A DNA stretch of 64,000 nucleotides from JBGPLJ01 sp963826145 (GCA_963826145.1 CAWGVW010000001.1:806001-870000), one strand, 5' to 3'. Shown: positions 36,640-46,124, counted from the stretch's first letter. Translations and numbers: made by a program. Notes: generated by a model not told the origin, from the sequence alone.

Positions 36640-37715
36640 CGGAGCGCCCGCGCGCCGCGCCACCAGCGCAGCGCCATGAAGACCGCCACCGCGCCGAGCA
36701 GCATGACCGAATGGATTGTCCACAATCCGGGCAGGGCGGAGAGCGTTCCGCGAGCGACAGCGCTCCGGCTTCCCGCCAGCAGATTGACGTAGAGGAAGAA
36801 GACAAGCAAAGCCGGCGCAACCCGTGCGTACCTGCCCTGGCGCGGCCGCAGCTGCGACATCGGCAGGGCGATCAGCGCCAGTGCGAAGCACATGAGCGGC
36901 ATCGACCAGCGCCATTGCAGTTCCGCCCGATCGTCGAGTCGGGAGGATCGCATGAGTGCGCTCGATGTGACCACGTCGCGACTGAAGCGCGTACGCTGGA
37001 TGTCATGCAGCGGCAGCTGCGTTGTGTAGGTTTCGAAATTGATCTGACGGGAGGCGAGCTGTCCCGGGCGCCCCTCGACGCGAACGCCGGTATCGGCAGC
37101 GATTTCGACATGCCCGTCCTCGGCGTTGAATCGATAGCGCGCCCGCTCTGCCGTGACGACTTCCACTTTGTCCCCGATCCGTCGGGTGAAGAGCACCCGG
37201 CGCAGCGTTCCATCGGCCTCGACATTTGTCACATGCACGACGATCTGCGTGCCTGGGACCTGCGTGAACCGCCCAGGTTCGAATGCAGCGAGCTGTGCGC
37301 GCCGGAACGCAGCCCCGAGCGTCGCCTGTTCGCGCTGAGCCATGGCGGGCGCCAGCTCCAGCGTCAGCCACGCAAGTCCGGCGGAAAAAATGAGCGCAAA
37401 TGCGCCGATGCCGATCGAGCACTTCCAGATGCTGACGCCAGTCGCGCGGATTGCGGTGATTTCGCCGTCGTGGCCGAGCCGCCCGAACGCGAGCACGATC
37501 CCGAGCATGAGCGACATCGGCGCGATAATGGCAATGCTCTGCATGAACGTGACGAACGCGAGGTTCGGTACGATGTCGCTCGGCAGGCTCGATTCCGCGG
37601 CGCGCTCGAGGGCGCGCGTAAACTGATTGCCGAACACCATCACCGAAAGCGCAATCGCGACGCCCAACCAGTTTGTGAGGAACTCCCGGAAGACGTAGCG
37701 CGAGATCAGGGACAT
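36636..37715 (-). CDS. lptF: LPS export permease LptF
   Basis: YjgP/YjgQ-family permease of 359 residues starting MSLISRYVFREFLTNW, with the coupling-helix segment GEITAIRATGVSIWKCSIG and a central periplasmic domain (about 130-265). It pairs with LptG in the LPS export ABC transporter. It overlaps arnD by ten bases and lptG by four, so lipid A modification and LPS export genes share one transcription unit here. Confidence 0.9.
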   Translation of the reverse strand: MSLISRYVFREFLTNWLGVAIALSVMVFGNQFTRALERAAESSLPSDIVPNLAFVTFMQSIAIIAPMSLMLGIVLAFGRLGHDGEITAIRATGVSIWKCSIGIGAFALIFSAGLAWLTLELAPAMAQREQATLGAAFRRAQLAAFEPGRFTQVPGTQIVVHVTNVEADGTLRRVLFTRRIGDKVEVVTAERARYRFNAEDGHVEIAADTGVRVEGRPGQLASRQINFETYTTQLPLHDIQRTRFSRDVVTSSALMRSSRLDDRAELQWRWSMPLMCFALALIALPMSQLRPRQGRYARVAPALLVFFLYVNLLAGSRSAVARGTLSALPGLWTIHSVMLLGAVAVFMALRWWRGARALR

Positions 37716-38614
37716 CGCGGCCCTTGGATCGCCAGGAGTCCCGAGCGGCCAGGGATGGATTGCATCTGGATCTCATGGCGCGGCAAGGTTCGGGTATCGA
37801 GCGTCGTCAGGAGTTCCCGCAGGGTCACGAGCTTAAAACCGGCAGCGCGCCAGTTTCTGAGCATTGCTTCGAAGTTCTGCCTGAGGGCCATGCCTTCGAG
37901 CTCCGCATGCAGCGTGAAGACGTGCCCGTGGGGCAATGTCTCGCCCGCGAGCCGCACGATCTGAAGCGCCGCGGTTTCGGGCGTCAGCCCGTCGACGCCG
38001 ATCAGTTCATCGAGCGTTGGCAAGGTTGTCGGGAGCTGCGGGCACGCCCCTTTGGTCTCGCCCCACGACGGCAGGAACGGTTCGTGACCGCGCGTATCGC
38101 TCGCGTAGCGGAACTTCATCTGCGTTTCGAGCCAGAGCGTCGACTCGTTCAGCTGCCAGCCGGCCGCCGCGTGCGCTTCCGGCGGTGTACCGAGCGCGTC
38201 CCGGAACTCAAGGTACGCGCGCGCGAGCTCGCGGCTCGTCCACTCGGGTCCGCGCTGCGCCACCTGGTCCTGCCAGCGAACGTGATCGTATGTGTGCACG
38301 CCAACCTCGAATCCCGCGTCACGCACCTGGCGCATGACATGGCCGGCGCGCCGCGCGATACGGGGACCCGGCCACAGGAGTCCACGCGTCAGCGTGCGCA
38401 ATCCATAGTGGCGGAGCACCGAGGTTCTGCGGACCTTGGAAAAGAAGCCGGGCCTGAAAACACGGCGCAGGGCCCGGCCGGTATTGTCGGGTCCGACGCT
38501 GAAAAAGAAGGAGGCGCCACATCCGGCGTCCTTCAGCACGTTGACCAGGGCCGGGACACCCTCGAGCGTGCCGCGCAGCGTATCGACATCGATCTTGAGG
38601 GCAATGCGCTGCAT
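37706..38614 (-). CDS. arnD: 4-deoxy-4-formamido-L-arabinose-phosphoundecaprenol deformylase
   Basis: Polysaccharide deacetylase-family enzyme of 302 residues that removes the formyl group from the undecaprenyl-linked sugar in the Ara4N lipid A pathway. ALKIDVDTLRGTLEGVPAL at the start, FFSVGPDNTGRALRRVF and VGVHTYDHVRWQD carry the family Asp/His metal sites and match ArnD rather than chitin deacetylases. It lies 37 bases after the ArnA decarboxylase gene. Confidence 0.9.
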   Translation of the reverse strand: MQRIALKIDVDTLRGTLEGVPALVNVLKDAGCGASFFFSVGPDNTGRALRRVFRPGFFSKVRRTSVLRHYGLRTLTRGLLWPGPRIARRAGHVMRQVRDAGFEVGVHTYDHVRWQDQVAQRGPEWTSRELARAYLEFRDALGTPPEAHAAAGWQLNESTLWLETQMKFRYASDTRGHEPFLPSWGETKGACPQLPTTLPTLDELIGVDGLTPETAALQIVRLAGETLPHGHVFTLHAELEGMALRQNFEAMLRNWRAAGFKLVTLRELLTTLDTRTLPRHEIQMQSIPGRSGLLAIQGPRCP

Positions 38615-38651
38615 CGAACGCGGCTCGGCCGGCGCTCTCAGACGTTCGGCG

Positions 38652-39755
38652 CTAATTGCGCTTTTCGTCGTGGTGGCGCCTTTCCACCGGGGCGACAGAC
38701 TCGTGCGTCTCGTCCTCGATCAGCCGTCCGGCTTCGACGACATTCGGGGCGTAGCTCTTCATGATGTCCGCGAGCGACTCGGCGAGAGTCGTGTGCGGTT
38801 CCCAGCCGAGCTCCTCGCGCGTATTCGTGATGCGCGGGACGCGTGTCTGGATGTCCTGGTAGCCCGTGCCATAGAACTCGCTCCCGCTGCGCTCGACGAG
38901 CTGGATGCGCCGCGCGCGTTCCCGGTACTCCGGCATCGTGGCTGCAATGGCGAGGAGCATCTCCGCAAGCTCCCGCACCGAATGATCGTTCACGGGATTG
39001 CCGACGTTGTAGATCTTGCCGGTGGCGATGCCGCCCTTGTTCTCGATGATGCGCGCAAGACAGTCGACGCCTTCGTAGACGCTCGTAAAGCAGCGGCGCT
39101 GCCGGCCGCCGTCGACGAGCGTGATGTTGTCGCCGCGCACGATCTGACCGAGGAACTGCGTGACGACGCGCGAACTGCCTTCCTTTTGCGCGTTGATGTT
39201 GTCGAGGCCCGGGCCGATCCAGTTGAACGGCCGGAACAGCGTGAAATCGAGCCGCTCCTCGGTGCCATAGGCCCAGATGACGCGATCGAGCAGCTGCTTG
39301 ATGCAGGAATAGATCCAGCGCGACTTTGGAATCGGGCCGAGCACGAAATTCGACTCGTAAGGGTCGAACTCCGCATCCGTGCACATGCCGTAGAGTTCGG
39401 AAGTCGACGGAAACACGATCCGCTTCTTGTGCTTCGCGCACAGGCGCACGATCGGCAGATTCGCCTCGAAGTCGAGCTCGAAGACCCTGAGCGGCGCACT
39501 AACGTAGGTCGCCGGCGTTGCGATCGCAACGAGCGGCAGCACGACGTCACACTTGCGCACGTGATACTCGAGCCATTCGCGATGAATCGTGATGTCGCCT
39601 TCGCAGAAGTGAAAGCGCGGGTGCTCGAGGAAGGCGGCGACCCGGTCGTTTTCGAGGTCCATGCCATACACGTGCCAGTCGCTCGTGCGCAGCAGGTGTG
39701 CGCTCAGGTGATGGCCGATGAAGCCGTTCACGCCGAGGATCAGTAGTCGCTTCAT
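38652..39755 (-). CDS. arnA: ArnA-type UDP-glucuronic acid decarboxylase (separate gene)
   Basis: NAD-dependent SDR of 367 residues equivalent to the C-terminal domain of E. coli ArnA, which oxidises and decarboxylates UDP-glucuronate to UDP-4-keto-arabinose. It has GVNGFIGHHL (cofactor site), VFPSTSELYGMC and the Tyr-x3-Lys pair in WIYSCIKQLLDRVIWAYG, the last being ArnA-like. In E. coli this domain is fused to a formyltransferase; here the formyltransferase is the upstream gene, overlapping by four bases. Confidence 0.9.
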   Translation of the reverse strand: MKRLLILGVNGFIGHHLSAHLLRTSDWHVYGMDLENDRVAAFLEHPRFHFCEGDITIHREWLEYHVRKCDVVLPLVAIATPATYVSAPLRVFELDFEANLPIVRLCAKHKKRIVFPSTSELYGMCTDAEFDPYESNFVLGPIPKSRWIYSCIKQLLDRVIWAYGTEERLDFTLFRPFNWIGPGLDNINAQKEGSSRVVTQFLGQIVRGDNITLVDGGRQRRCFTSVYEGVDCLARIIENKGGIATGKIYNVGNPVNDHSVRELAEMLLAIAATMPEYRERARRIQLVERSGSEFYGTGYQDIQTRVPRITNTREELGWEPHTTLAESLADIMKSYAPNVVEAGRLIEDETHESVAPVERRHHDEKRN

Positions 39756-40702
39756 GCGGGTGCGCTCACGGTTTGGGCGGGCCGGGACAGCAGCAGCTGC
39801 CCGAACCGCAGGTCGAGGGTTCTTGCGTCCAGGGGTTCGCCGTCGATCGCTGCGCTCGTGATATGAAGGCGGCGGCGATCGACGCAGTCGAGATAAAGGT
39901 GGCCGCCGCTCGCATAGAGCCGGGGCGTTGCCTCGGGTGCGGCGGCTGCTTCATTGCACCAGTGCGATCCGAGGAGTTGCAGCCGATGCCCGCTGAGGTC
40001 GATGTAGGCTCCCGGAAAGGGCGGGGCAACGGCGCGCACGAGATTATGGATGTTCCAGGCGGGAGCTCCCGGGTCGATCTCGCCATCGGCCGCGGTCCGT
40101 GCGCCGAAGTAGGACCCGCTCGCAAGATCGAGCGGCAGCCGCGCGGCGTCGCCCGCAATGAGCCGTGGCAGGGAGCGCCTGAGGACGGTTTGGGCGGCGG
40201 CCGCGACCTTGACCGACACGTCGAGGGCCGTGTCGTCGACGCCGATGTCGACTCCTTCCTGGTCCACGAGGTCGCCCGCATCCGGCTTTTCCGTCATGTA
40301 GTGCAGGCTCGCGCCCGTGCGGGGCTCGCCGTTCACGATCGCCCAGTTGACCGGAGCACGGCCGCGATAACGAGGCAGGAGCGAGCCATGCATGTTGAGT
40401 GCGCCGCGCCGTGCTGTCGCGAGCAGGGAGGGGCTCAACATGCGGCGAAAATAAAACGAAAACAGAAAATCCGGTGCAATGCCGCGTAACGTCCGCAGAC
40501 ACTCGGGCGCGCTCAGCGTCTCGTATTCCGTGACCCTGAGGCCCGCATTCGCCGCAAGTTCCGCGACACTGCCGTACCAGCGGGTCTCATGTGGGTCGTC
40601 CCGATGCGTGACGACCCACGCAATGTCGACGCCTGCATCGATCAGCACCTTGAGACAGCGGTGGCCGACCTCGCTGTAGGCGAACGCGACGACCCGCGTC
40701 AC
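39752..40702 (-). CDS. arnA: ArnA-type UDP-4-amino-4-deoxy-L-arabinose formyltransferase (separate gene)
   Basis: Folate-dependent formyltransferase of 316 residues, equivalent to the N-terminal domain of E. coli ArnA. The Asn and His of the catalytic triad are in NMHGSLLPRYRGRAPVNW, and the Asp is in KPDAGDLVDQE. It overlaps arnC upstream and the decarboxylase gene downstream by four bases each. Together the two genes form a split ArnA. Confidence 0.9.
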   Translation of the reverse strand: MTRVVAFAYSEVGHRCLKVLIDAGVDIAWVVTHRDDPHETRWYGSVAELAANAGLRVTEYETLSAPECLRTLRGIAPDFLFSFYFRRMLSPSLLATARRGALNMHGSLLPRYRGRAPVNWAIVNGEPRTGASLHYMTEKPDAGDLVDQEGVDIGVDDTALDVSVKVAAAAQTVLRRSLPRLIAGDAARLPLDLASGSYFGARTAADGEIDPGAPAWNIHNLVRAVAPPFPGAYIDLSGHRLQLLGSHWCNEAAAAPEATPRLYASGGHLYLDCVDRRRLHITSAAIDGEPLDARTLDLRFGQLLLSRPAQTVSAPA

Positions 40703-41703
40703 GGCTCGTCGCTCCGCTCGTCCGATTTTTCCTCGATGACGGCGCCGACCAGGTACATCGGGAGATTGCGCACCTGTTGATAGATGCGCGCGACAAATTC
40801 GCCAAGGAGTCCGATGCCGAGGAGTACGAAACCGAGAAAGAAGAACACGAAGGCGAACAACGTGAAGATGCCTTCCGCCTCGGGACCGAGGGTCAGCCGC
40901 CGCACGACGAGCACCAGCATCAATGCGCCCGAGACTCCCGACAATGCGACGCCGATGACGGACAGGAACTGCAGTGGCGCGATGCCGAACCCGGTCATCA
41001 GGTCGAAGTTGAGTCGCGCGAGCTGCATCAGGGAGTACTTCGACGTGCCCGCCGCCCGCGCTTCGTGTTTGACTTCGATTTCGGTCGGCCGCGCCGCGAG
41101 CGTATAGGCAAGCGCCGGCAGGAAGGCGTTGACGTCCTGCAGCTGGTTCAGCACATCGACCAGCGAACGATGATAACCGCGGAGCATGCAGCCGTGATCG
41201 CTCATGCGGATGCGCGTCGTGCGCTCGCGCAGCAAGTTCACCGCACGCGAGGCTGTACGGCGAAACCAGGAATCATCGCGGTCGCTGCGAACGCCGCCCA
41301 CGCAATCGAATCCCGCCTCGAGCTGGGCGACGATTGTCGCGATCTCTTCGGGTGGATTCTGCAGGTCCGCGTCGAGCGTCACGACGTAGCGGCCGCGCGT
41401 GTGCCGAATACCGGCGCGCAGCGCCGCGTGCTGGCCGAAGTTGCGCCGCAGGAGTACCACGTGGGTCTCGGCCGGGCGCCGCTCGAACTGTCCTCTGAGG
41501 AGTGCCGCCGAACGATCGGAGCTCCCGTCGTCCACGAACACGGCCTCATACGTCATGCCGGTGGCATCGAGTGCTTTGAACAGGCGCTCGAAGAGCATTG
41601 GCAGGCAGGCTTCCTCGTTGAACACGGGAATGACGACCGACAGCACGGGGGGCGGAGGCCGCAGCCGCAAGGACTGACTTTTCGGTTCGGCTGCCATGTT
41701 CAT
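40699..41703 (-). CDS. arnC: Undecaprenyl-phosphate 4-deoxy-4-formamido-L-arabinose transferase
   Basis: GT2-family glycosyltransferase of 334 residues with SVVIPVFNEE, YEAVFVDDGSSDRS and VTLDADLQNPPEEI (DXD-type site) and two C-terminal membrane helices. It transfers the formamido-arabinose to undecaprenyl phosphate. ATG 41703 overlaps the arnB stop (ATGA); a second ATG at 41697 is possible. An out-of-frame upstream extension was rejected. Confidence 0.9.
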   Translation of the reverse strand: MNMAAEPKSQSLRLRPPPPVLSVVIPVFNEEACLPMLFERLFKALDATGMTYEAVFVDDGSSDRSAALLRGQFERRPAETHVVLLRRNFGQHAALRAGIRHTRGRYVVTLDADLQNPPEEIATIVAQLEAGFDCVGGVRSDRDDSWFRRTASRAVNLLRERTTRIRMSDHGCMLRGYHRSLVDVLNQLQDVNAFLPALAYTLAARPTEIEVKHEARAAGTSKYSLMQLARLNFDLMTGFGIAPLQFLSVIGVALSGVSGALMLVLVVRRLTLGPEAEGIFTLFAFVFFFLGFVLLGIGLLGEFVARIYQQVRNLPMYLVGAVIEEKSDERSDEP

Positions 41704-42821
41704 CGCCGCGCAACCGCCCGCAATGCATCGCAAACGCGATCGACGTCGGCATCGGTCATGGCGGGGAACAGGGGAAGGCTCACGGTCTCGCGCCCGATGC
41801 GCGCGGCGTGGGGATAGTCTTCCGCCCGATAGCCGAGATCGCGGTAGAGTTTGAAGGACGGCATGCTTTCGTAGTGCACGCCGATGCCGATGCCAAGTGC
41901 CCGCATGGCCTGGATGAATCCGGCACGCGTAAGCCCCAAGCGGTCGAAGGGCAGCAACACCGTGAAGAGGTGCCAGCTGTGGCCGTCGTCGCCCGCATCC
42001 GGCAGTTCCCCGATGCGCCAATCGTTGAGCGCCGCGAGATACCGTCGCGCGAGATGCTGTCGACGGCCCACGAACTCTGCGAGACGGGCGAGCTGGCCGA
42101 GGCCGACGGCGGCGGCGACATCCGTCAGGTTCGATTTGCCGCCGGCAAGGTACACCTCGGATTCGCCGTTCGCGTCGCGCCTGAGTCCATGAAAGCGATG
42201 CAGCTCGACCTGCGCGGCTTCTTCAGCGTTCGACAGCACGAGCGCGCCGCCTTCGATCGAGGTGATCGTCTTGTTGGGATGGAAGCTGAAGCAGACGAGA
42301 TCCCCGAGTTTGCCGATCGGGCTGCCGCGCCAGCGGCTGCCGATCGCGTGGGCGGCGTCCTCGATGACGCGGAGCTTGTGCTTCCCGGCGAGCGCGTACA
42401 GGCGGTCAATATCGACGGGCAGTCCCGCGTAGTGCACGGGCATGATCGCCCGGGTCTTGCTGGTAATGGCCGCCTCGATGAGATCGAGATTGACGTTGCG
42501 CGAACCGAGCTCGACGTCCACGAACACCGGCCGCGCACCGACTCGCAGCACCACGTTCGAGCTCGCAACGAAACTGAGCGCCGGCACGATGACTTCATCG
42601 CCCACTCCGATACCGGCGACCTCCAGTGCGATCTCGAGTGCGGCCGTCGCCGAAGTGAAAACCCGGACGAGACGGCCGCCCGCGAATGCCGAAAGCTGCT
42701 CCTCGAATTTCGCCGCGTGCTTGCCGGTCGTGATCCAGCCCGATCGCAATACGTCGACGACAGTCGCTATGGTCTCTGCGTCGATGTCCGGGCGTGCGAA
42801 CGGCAGGAACGGGAGCGTCAT
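41700..42821 (-). CDS. arnB: UDP-4-amino-4-deoxy-L-arabinose--oxoglutarate aminotransferase
   Basis: DegT/DnrJ/EryC1 (sugar aminotransferase) family PLP enzyme of 373 residues. It begins LPFLPFARPDID, has GWITTGKHAAKFEEQ, EDAAHAIGSRW and the PLP Lys in FSFHPNKTITSIEGG, all ArnB-like. It makes UDP-Ara4N from the 4-keto sugar. ATG 42821 overlaps the ArnE/F-like gene stop by four bases. Confidence 0.9.
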   Translation of the reverse strand: MTLPFLPFARPDIDAETIATVVDVLRSGWITTGKHAAKFEEQLSAFAGGRLVRVFTSATAALEIALEVAGIGVGDEVIVPALSFVASSNVVLRVGARPVFVDVELGSRNVNLDLIEAAITSKTRAIMPVHYAGLPVDIDRLYALAGKHKLRVIEDAAHAIGSRWRGSPIGKLGDLVCFSFHPNKTITSIEGGALVLSNAEEAAQVELHRFHGLRRDANGESEVYLAGGKSNLTDVAAAVGLGQLARLAEFVGRRQHLARRYLAALNDWRIGELPDAGDDGHSWHLFTVLLPFDRLGLTRAGFIQAMRALGIGIGVHYESMPSFKLYRDLGYRAEDYPHAARIGRETVSLPLFPAMTDADVDRVCDALRAVARR

Positions 42822-43210
42822 GGACTGACCGCTGGGGAGCGCGACTGGGCGAGGAGGAACACACCGATAATAATGATGCCGATGCCGACGATCTTCGTGA
42901 CGCCGAGCGATTCCCCGAGCCACATGCGCGCGGCGAGCGCGTTCACGATGTAGCCGATCGAGAGCATCGGATAGGCGATCGTGACGGGAACCCGCGACAG
43001 CGCGAGGACCCAGACGATGATGCTGAGCGCGTAGCAGGCACCGCCGGCCCAGAACCAGGGGATGGTCGCGATGCGCCCGAGACCCGATGTAATGCCGCCG
43101 GAGTTCAACGCGATCGGTCCCGTCACCTGAGTTGCGGCTTTCAGGCAGAACTGGGCGAAGGCGTTGAGCAGCACGCCGATCAGCACCAGGACGAAGCCCG
43201 TGCGGCTCAT
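42818..43210 (-). CDS. ArnE/ArnF-like small EamA/SMR membrane protein
   Basis: Protein of 130 residues with four predicted helices, SMR/EamA-like, with FAQFCLKAATQVTG and AYPMLSIGYIVNALAARMWLGE typical of the ArnE/ArnF flippase subunits that move undecaprenyl-Ara4N across the inner membrane. Only one such gene is present, so it may act as a homo-oligomer. It overlaps arnT and arnB by four bases. Confidence 0.85.
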   Translation of the reverse strand: MSRTGFVLVLIGVLLNAFAQFCLKAATQVTGPIALNSGGITSGLGRIATIPWFWAGGACYALSIIVWVLALSRVPVTIAYPMLSIGYIVNALAARMWLGESLGVTKIVGIGIIIIGVFLLAQSRSPAVSP

Positions 43211-44937
43211 TGGCGGGCCACGAGAACGTAGCGCAGATCGCGGCGAATCACCTTCATCGGCAGACCGGTGCCGGCAAGTGCATCGTAGGTGCGGCCCGGC
43301 ATGACGGCGCAGCTGTCCGCTTCAGCCTGCCAGCGCTTGCGAAAATAATCGAGCGTGAATGCCCGCGAGGGATCGAGCCTGAGTCCGAAGTCGAGCTCAC
43401 CGCGAAAGTCGACGACCTCGACCGTGTGGCCAAGATAGAACGGCAGGGTCTGTTCGTAGTACCCGACGCTGTAGACATGCGTTGGCGGTGGCACCCGCGC
43501 ATTGATGGCGCGGGCCAGCGATTCGCTCGAATAAAGCGGGCTGGCAGCGGCCGCCACCCAGCCGACCAGAAGCGCGATCGAGGCAAACCAGCCGATCGCA
43601 ATACTGGCGAGACCCGCGCCGGCGCTCTGCCGCTGCGTCAGCCACCAGCCGGCGGCGCCGCCGAGAGCAAGCACGAGCGCAGTTGTGATCAGGCCGGGCG
43701 TGGTGAGATTGAGGAGCATTGATTGTGTTTCTTTGTGCGCGACCAATCGGAAGATCACGGGGCCCATCCCGATGGCTGCGGCAACGATAAGCGTGATGAT
43801 AGCGCTCAACCGGGCCTCACGGACATTGAAGCGCGCTTTGCTGCCCGCCACGAGCAATGCCAGCGCGGGTATCACCGGCAGTACGTACGGCAGGAGCTTC
43901 GATTTCGAGGCGGAGAAGAAGATCAGGATGATCCAGACCCAGGTCCAGAGAAGGCGACGTGCATCGAAGGCTCCCCGCGGTGGACGCTTCTCATTGCGCG
44001 TCCGCCAGGCGCCGACGATCTGGGGGATCCAGGGTGCAACGCCGCCGAGCACGACGGGAATGAAGAACCACCACGGTTCGTATCGTTGAGCGCTCAGGGT
44101 CGCGTAACGCAGCAGGTGCTCGTGGATGAAAAAGAATTCGTTGAAGCCCGGAACCGCACGGCCGACGGCGATGAACCACGGCGCGACGAGGGCCAGGCAC
44201 AGTCCGAGTCCGAGTGCGAGATGGGCCGAGGACCAGACCTTGCTGTCGCGTTGCCAGAGGGAGTAAACGATTATCACCAAGCCGGGAATAGCGAGGGCAG
44301 CGATGCCCTTGACCATCACCGCGCACGCGATCGCCGCCCAGCAGGCAAGCATCCAGCGGCGACACCGCGCCGGTTCCTCGCGTACTGACTGCCCGACACA
44401 AAAGGCGACCAGCGCACTGGTGAGGAAGAACGTGAAGAGCATGTCGAGCGTGAGTTGCTGGCCGACGAGAAAATAGAGGGGAGCGGAAGCACACAGGCCG
44501 CTCGCGACCACCACGCTTCCCCGACCCCAGAGTCGACCTGCGGCCCAGCCGATCAAGACAATCCCGAGCGCCGCCGCAAGGCCCGTGACCAGTCGCGCGC
44601 TGAAGTTGCCCGTCCCTAAAAGCCGGAAGGACGTCGCGGTCAGCCAGTACTGGAGCGGCGGCTTCTCGACATACACCAGGCCATTGAGCCGCGGGACGAG
44701 CCACTCACCGTTTGCGACCATCTCGCGGGGAATCTCGGCGTAGCGCCCCTCATCGGGCCGAAACAGGGGACGTGAGCCGAGCAGCAGGAACCAGAGGACC
44801 ACGGCGAGCGCCACCAGGATCCACCCGAAGTTGATGTGGCGAATCCGGGCGAGCACCGATGGTTCCTGCGGCAGTCCGGTGTCCAGCTGCCTGGGTTCGA
44901 GGGACTGCGGGGTCTGCTGGGTGCCATCATCCGGCAT
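43207..44937 (-). CDS. arnT: Lipid A 4-amino-L-arabinose transferase-like glycosyltransferase
   Basis: GT39/GT83-type membrane glycosyltransferase of 576 residues. The first periplasmic loop has RPLFRPDEGRYAEIPREM (acidic catalytic-site residues) and VYVEKPPLQYWLTA; about eleven or twelve helices follow and a C-terminal periplasmic domain. It adds Ara4N to lipid A, which lowers negative charge and gives polymyxin resistance in model species. It is the first gene of the minus-strand arn-lpt run; the 110-base upstream gap should hold the promoter. Confidence 0.88.
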   Translation of the reverse strand: MPDDGTQQTPQSLEPRQLDTGLPQEPSVLARIRHINFGWILVALAVVLWFLLLGSRPLFRPDEGRYAEIPREMVANGEWLVPRLNGLVYVEKPPLQYWLTATSFRLLGTGNFSARLVTGLAAALGIVLIGWAAGRLWGRGSVVVASGLCASAPLYFLVGQQLTLDMLFTFFLTSALVAFCVGQSVREEPARCRRWMLACWAAIACAVMVKGIAALAIPGLVIIVYSLWQRDSKVWSSAHLALGLGLCLALVAPWFIAVGRAVPGFNEFFFIHEHLLRYATLSAQRYEPWWFFIPVVLGGVAPWIPQIVGAWRTRNEKRPPRGAFDARRLLWTWVWIILIFFSASKSKLLPYVLPVIPALALLVAGSKARFNVREARLSAIITLIVAAAIGMGPVIFRLVAHKETQSMLLNLTTPGLITTALVLALGGAAGWWLTQRQSAGAGLASIAIGWFASIALLVGWVAAAASPLYSSESLARAINARVPPPTHVYSVGYYEQTLPFYLGHTVEVVDFRGELDFGLRLDPSRAFTLDYFRKRWQAEADSCAVMPGRTYDALAGTGLPMKVIRRDLRYVLVARQ

Positions 44938-45047
44938 GGGCGTTAGACCTCGCTACCGCCGGAAAACAATCGATTTTCAATCGCTTGACCGGAGCGGGGG
45001 ATTAGCTTGCGATGGCCGTAGTGTACGCCAGTGCTATGTTCCAATGA

Positions 45048-46112
45048 TCATCTGGCAGCGATGCGTGCGGGGCGTGCGCCGGCCCGGCACAGCGCGCGGA
45101 TGCGCCTGACTACGGCGTCCGGGTGCGCGTCGGATGCCAGGATTCCTTCGCTCTCGGCGCCATACGGACCGTAGCGGGCGGGTTCGGTAGCCTTGAAAAG
45201 GCCGAGGACGCGGGCGCCCGCCGCGCTCGCCAGGTGCATGATTCCGCAATCCGCGCTCACGACGAGGGAGGTTCCGGCCAGCGCTGCGCCGAGCCGACGC
45301 AGGTCGGTGGCAAACAGCGCCGGTATTTCACCTGCGAGGCGGGCAACTCCGTCGTGCGGTACGAACTCGACGATCGGCGTGCCGGGCTCTAGCTGTCTAA
45401 GCGTTCTGATAATTCCCTGCCACCAGCCGACTGGATAACACTTGGTTCCTGTGGCGCTGGCATAGATTCCTATCGATGGCTGCCGTCCTGCGTGCGAGGA
45501 GTCGAGCACAGCTCCCAAGTGGTCAGCGCCGCACTGTCGCTCGGCGTCCGTCAGGCGGAGTGTGAGCGTCGGCATCACAAGCGAAGACGCCGGCTTGCCC
45601 GTTGGACGCAAGGTGTAGGCGGATCGCATCAGGTAAACCGGCACGTGCGCGAAGTGAGAGGGTGCTGCGGAGACCTCGGCGGAGTGGGTCAGCATTCGAT
45701 CTCGCGCTCGCACGTCCCAGCGGAATCCGACTCGGTGTCGGGCGTCGATGTGATTCAGCAGGAATCGGCCAGCTCGTGAACGGACGTCGGGATCGACGGC
45801 GAGATCGAATCTGCGCCGTTTGAGTGCCAGGAGCCTGCGAAGCACTTCGCGAGGATGCCGATAGGAACGCGCCGGAAACGCATGTACGGCGCTTACCTGA
45901 CGGAACTGGGCGAACACGGCACGCGCCGCCCGCCCGGCGGTCACGAGCTCGATTTCTGCGCCCGGGAACATCGCCTCGAGCTCCGAGATCAGCGGCGTCA
46001 GCAACACGATGTTGCCAAGCCGGTGATTGGGCCTGAGCACGGCGATTCGGCACACCGGGCCAGTGTCGAAGTCCGGTCGATCCGGCAGCGAGGATTTCGT
46101 GATGAACCGCAA
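45048..46112 (-). CDS. Glycosyltransferase family 9 (heptosyltransferase-like)
   Basis: GT9-family protein of 354 residues with RIAVLRPNHRLGNIVLLTPL near the N-terminus and a C-terminal nucleotide-sugar site region (VVSADCGIMHLASAAGARVLGLF). GT9 members add heptose or related sugars to the LPS core. Its position upstream of the arn-lpt run supports an LPS role. It lies 12 bases after a small membrane protein gene. Confidence 0.85.
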   Translation of the reverse strand: MRFITKSSLPDRPDFDTGPVCRIAVLRPNHRLGNIVLLTPLISELEAMFPGAEIELVTAGRAARAVFAQFRQVSAVHAFPARSYRHPREVLRRLLALKRRRFDLAVDPDVRSRAGRFLLNHIDARHRVGFRWDVRARDRMLTHSAEVSAAPSHFAHVPVYLMRSAYTLRPTGKPASSLVMPTLTLRLTDAERQCGADHLGAVLDSSHAGRQPSIGIYASATGTKCYPVGWWQGIIRTLRQLEPGTPIVEFVPHDGVARLAGEIPALFATDLRRLGAALAGTSLVVSADCGIMHLASAAGARVLGLFKATEPARYGPYGAESEGILASDAHPDAVVRRIRALCRAGARPARIAAR

Positions 46113-46124
46113 TTCAGCCAGCCG

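Noticed and set aside
41703..42021. Long N-terminal extension of arnC
   Set aside because: It lies inside arnB in another frame and is low-complexity; ATG 41703 overlaps the arnB stop as in the rest of the operon.
42821..42923. Upstream extension of arnB
   Set aside because: The extension is a shadow of the ArnE/F-like gene; ATG 42821 overlaps that gene's stop by four bases and matches the ArnB N-terminus.
44974..44986. Short inverted repeat (CGATT/AATCG) upstream of arnT as a PmrA- or PhoP-type box
   Set aside because: Too short and unlike the known PmrA and PhoP boxes; no regulator pair is present in the window.
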